Positions 60,736 through 64,000 of a stretch of 64,000 nucleotides of DNA are shown one piece after another. A program made the translations under genes and the position numbers. Origin of the DNA: Arcuatula senhousia (lineage: Eukaryota > Mollusca > Bivalvia > Mytilida > Mytilidae); the NCBI GenBank assembly GCA_963971305.1, contig OZ020303.1, positions 44,628,106 to 44,692,105 of the forward strand. Reading direction: 5' to 3'. The notes beneath the pieces were generated by a model that ran no database searches, had not been told where the DNA came from, and saw nothing but the letters and a program-made list of their open reading frames with translations. Positions within the stretch are counted from its first letter, which is position 1. Each line of letters starts with the position of its first letter.

Positions 60736-62932
60736 AGGACAAAGCTGCAAGACGAGGAATAGTGCCAAAGTGACAGTTATATGTTTCTTTGCAACTCATT
60801 GCAGGTGACATAATAAAGTTACAAAACAAAATGACATTTATATACTTTATAATCATATCATATTATTCAGATGTATACGGAAAAAAAACCATATGATAAC
60901 TTTTTCAAAGTCTCTGTGATGAGTAAATAAGTTCATATTTCGTCAAGCTTATTCAATGACAATAGTTTTGAATTTTCTGTAGATAACAAAAATTTGTAAT
61001 TTGTATAACAATTTTTAAGGTCAAATTTCATCTAAAATCTTAAAATCTTTCAGAGTAACAAGTACTGACAACATATTACATGTATTATATACAAGTTATT
61101 TCTTCAGCGATACAATTACCCTCATACAAGTAAATTGAACATTAAATGGTGGCTTATATATATATACCAAAAACTTTATATAAAACTAAAACATATTTAC
61201 AAATAAAAGGCTCTACATTGAGAAAGAAAGTAAGAAAAAGAAAGGAAGAAACTAAAATACATTAATAGATATCTATCTACAAAGATAAAAAAAATAATTG
61301 AATTGGTTGCACTAACATGTGACAAATAATAAAACTATATCAAAACAATAAGGTCATTTAGACACTATTCAACAAAACATTGCTAAAATAGTCAACTTAT
61401 ATACAATGTAAGACCATGTTCACACATAGTAGAAAGAAAATTTTACATATCTTAATTTAATTTTTAAAACAAATCTGAATTTAATATCTTGGTTGTATCG
61501 ATGTTTTTTTTTTTAGTTTTTACCAACAATTCATAGTTATCAAGAACCCTCACACCTGTCAGTGGCTTTGAACAATTGCCATGGGTATCAGATGGACAAA
61601 AATGAGCTTAAAATAGAAACATGCATTCATAGAAAAGTAGGCAATTGTTCTTAAAATCACTACAAAAAATGACAATAATGAGATGTGGAATAATTGTACA
61701 CTTAATAATTTGCACAAACAGCAATTTAAAAAATCCACAATGAAAGACAGACAACTGTTCCAACAAGCAACTTGTTATCTACAGAGAAAAAACCCTTTGT
61801 GAAATGATAAATAGAGAGGACAATAATTCTTATTGAAGTAATCTGACAACTTAGACAAAATGTTGAGTTTTGTAAAGCTCCATGAGCTGAAAATTAAAGA
61901 AAGCAACAACAACTTTAAACTATCTCGAATTATTATATGTAATGCCCCATGTGTTATTATAGACAACATACTGTAATTATAAAAGTAAATTCACATTTTG
62001 CCACCGTTCTCAGAGGAAAAGAACAGTTGAACTGATCAACAAAATATACAAAATGATGGCCAGAGATATATTTCAACCCTTTCACTCTAATATTCTATTT
62101 TCTTTAAAGTAACCTTTGCTATATTACACGTTCATAAAAATATGAAAGAATGTTCACATACATGTACCTTTTAAAAGGACGTTTTGACACGTACAGTGTA
62201 TAATATGCATAAAAAAAAATAATAGAAGAAGTCTGAACATTGTGTGTATGTATCATAAACATGTACATATTTATTCTTGATCTAACATCTCTTTAATAAA
62301 AAGCCAGCCAGCTGAGCACAGCATGATAGGACCACAACATGTTGAACCCTGTACATTTGAGGCCCAATATGAATAGTCAATTGCTTTGGAAACATGCAGC
62401 CCATGGTGGACTCACAAAGTTTTTTGACACATGCATTCTGTGGTGGACTTAAATGAATATTATATATAATATAAATATATATCATTGTGTTGGGATGCAC
62501 ATAAGTCGCCCAAAATGGCCATGGATAGTATTGTTTCTCATTATGATTAAAAATGCCTAGAAACCAAATTTCGTTGAAATCGGACAAAGTTGACTTTTTA
62601 ACTAGGTGGGACTGTAGTTAAACTGCCGCCATTTTGAAAACCAGAAGTTGGATCTTCATTCTGATTACACCATTTAAATCAGCATACCCAATTTAGCCAA
62701 ATCAACCATTCCCATTACAATCTAAACAACTTTAATTTTTTGTTCTATTTTTAGTAACAACAGCAATTTTTGAAATGGCTGCCTTATCAGATTTTCTTGA
62801 AACTTTGCAAACATGTTCTTTTTATTAAAAGGTACACTCATAAAAAATATGAACAGAATAGGACCCCATTTCCGAGAAATAGCCATTACAAGTTTTGGCT
62901 ATTTTTAGTAATGGCGGCCATTTTGAAAATTT
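60736..62932. other. Intergenic, AT-rich
   Basis: No gene recognised. Near 62600-62930 several phrases (CTATTTTTAGTAA, GCGGCCATTTTGAAA, GCCGCCATTTTGAAAA) resemble the 3' unique part of family A, so this may be a diverged relative or an older fragment. A 101-codon minus frame (62282-62587) shows no domain. Confidence 0.5.
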
Positions 62933-64000
62933 AACAAGAGGCTCCCAGGAGCCTGAATCGCTCACCTGGTCTTAATGTCAACCCTTTGAAGACTTTTGTA
63001 CAGCTAAATGAGCTGAGTGTTTAAGCAAAAAAAGCTTTTCTCTATCTGCAATAGTTTTCATTCCAAAGCAAAAAAACACTATTTTTTACCTTTAAAGGGC
63101 CATAACCCCTTAAAGGGGTCATCTGACAACTTCGACCCTAAACGACTTTTGTAGAGCTAATTAAGCTAAACATTTAAGCAAGCAACATCTTTTCTCTATC
63201 TGCAAAAGTTTTCTTTCTTTAGGCCAAAAACACTATTTTTTGCCTTTAAGGGGCCGTAACCACTATAAGGGGTCATCTGGCAACTTTGACCCTATGGAAA
63301 CTTTTGTAGAGCTAAATGAGCTGAACATTTAAGCAAGCAACAACTTTTCTCTATCTGCAATAGTTTTCATTCCATAGGCCAAAAACACTATTTTTTGCCT
63401 TTAAGGGGCCATAACCCCTATAAGGGGTCATCTGACAACTTTGACCCTATGGAGACTTTTGTAGAGCTAAATGATCTGAACATTTAAGCAAGCAACAGCT
63501 TTTCTCTATCTGCAATAGTTTTCATTCTATAGGCCAAAAACACTATTTTTTGCCTTTAAGGGGCTGTAACCCCTATAAGGGGTCATCTGACAACTTTGAC
63601 CCTATGGAGGCTTGGGTAGAGCTAAACGAGCTGAACATTTAAGCAAGCAACAGCTTTTCTCTATCTGCAATAGTTTTCATTCTATAGGCCAAAAACTCTA
63701 TTTTTTGCCTTTAAGGGGCCATAACCCCTAGTTGTCATCTGACAACTTTGACCTTATGGAGACTTTTGTAGAGCTAAATGAGCTGAACATTTAAGCAAGC
63801 AACAGCTTCTCTCTATCTGCAATAGTTTTCATTTCATAGGCCAAAAACATGAAAAAATGCTATTTTTCACCTTTAAGGGGCCGTAACTCCCATAAGGGGT
63901 CATCTGACAACTTTGACTCAATGGAGACTTTTGTAGAGCTTTTGATGCTGAAGCAGTAGCGTGGCATCAGATTTCATCTATCTCTTATACTTTTTGATTT
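62933..64000 (+). mobile_element. Family A copy A4, cut by the window end
   Basis: Starts AACAAGAGGCTCCCAGGAGC and GAATCGCTCACCTGGTC. About six core units follow at roughly 155-160 bp spacing, mostly ending ...CACTATTTTTTGCCTTTAAG. This subtype is shared with parts of A2 rather than A1/A3. The window ends in the 3' unique part before the microsatellite and hairpin. Confidence 0.86.

Overview
The window is animal nuclear DNA, most probably from a bivalve mollusc and likely a mussel (Mytilus-type). It is AT-rich, has a long gene with GT-AG introns, and is crowded with short tandem-core repeats, MITE-like inverted-repeat elements and a Penelope-like reverse transcriptase relic. The organism call rests on remembered bivalve repeat motifs (for example the ...GTTTCGTCTA...GACTCATCAGAGGCGCT... 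repeat and the AGGCTCC...GGAGCCTGAATCGCTCACC family) and was not checked by a search.

One gene dominates. A receptor-type protein tyrosine phosphatase lies on the minus strand from the start codon at 48757 to the stop at 2962. I could assemble 34 coding exons by hand. All have GT donors and AG acceptors, every phase is compatible, and together they give 4800 nt, that is 1599 residues plus a stop. The protein reads: signal peptide (exon 1, 13 kb upstream of the rest), an eight-Cys EGF/laminin-type module, a kringle, two more eight-Cys EGF-type modules, one Ig domain, five FN3-type modules, one transmembrane helix and two tandem PTP domains. The fifth FN3-type module carries a furin-type RRKR site. 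The cytoplasmic half and the membrane-proximal part resemble the R2B receptor phosphatases (the PTPRK/M/T/U group). The outer half has no MAM domain but EGF and kringle modules instead. D1 has every catalytic element; D2 keeps WPD, Cys and Arg but has lost the KNRY tyrosine and the Q-loop glutamine.

Layout: 1-2961 is 3' flank with degenerate tandem repeats and a small TA-flanked MITE. 2962-17259 holds the exons for D2 and D1. 19121-21592 holds juxtamembrane, transmembrane and membrane-proximal exons. 21953-29119 holds FN3 and Ig exons. 32154-35654 holds EGF and kringle exons. 35655-48684 is a 13-kb first intron full of repeats. 48685-48757 is the signal-peptide exon. 48758-64000 is mostly intergenic, with repeats and no gene I can recognise. 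From 55.1 kb it is dominated by a bivalve repeat family with a 157-165 bp tandem core and a terminal hairpin, including one copy nested inside another.

Introns of the phosphatase gene contain a Penelope-like RT fragment (3.8-5.3 kb) and a second 5'-truncated copy (37.9-38.8 kb). They also contain a 1.9-kb TIR element with TAA target duplications and about 10-bp subterminal motif arrays, several TA-flanked MITEs, and an almost fully palindromic 480-bp element. I saw no tRNA, rRNA, CRISPR or prokaryotic features.
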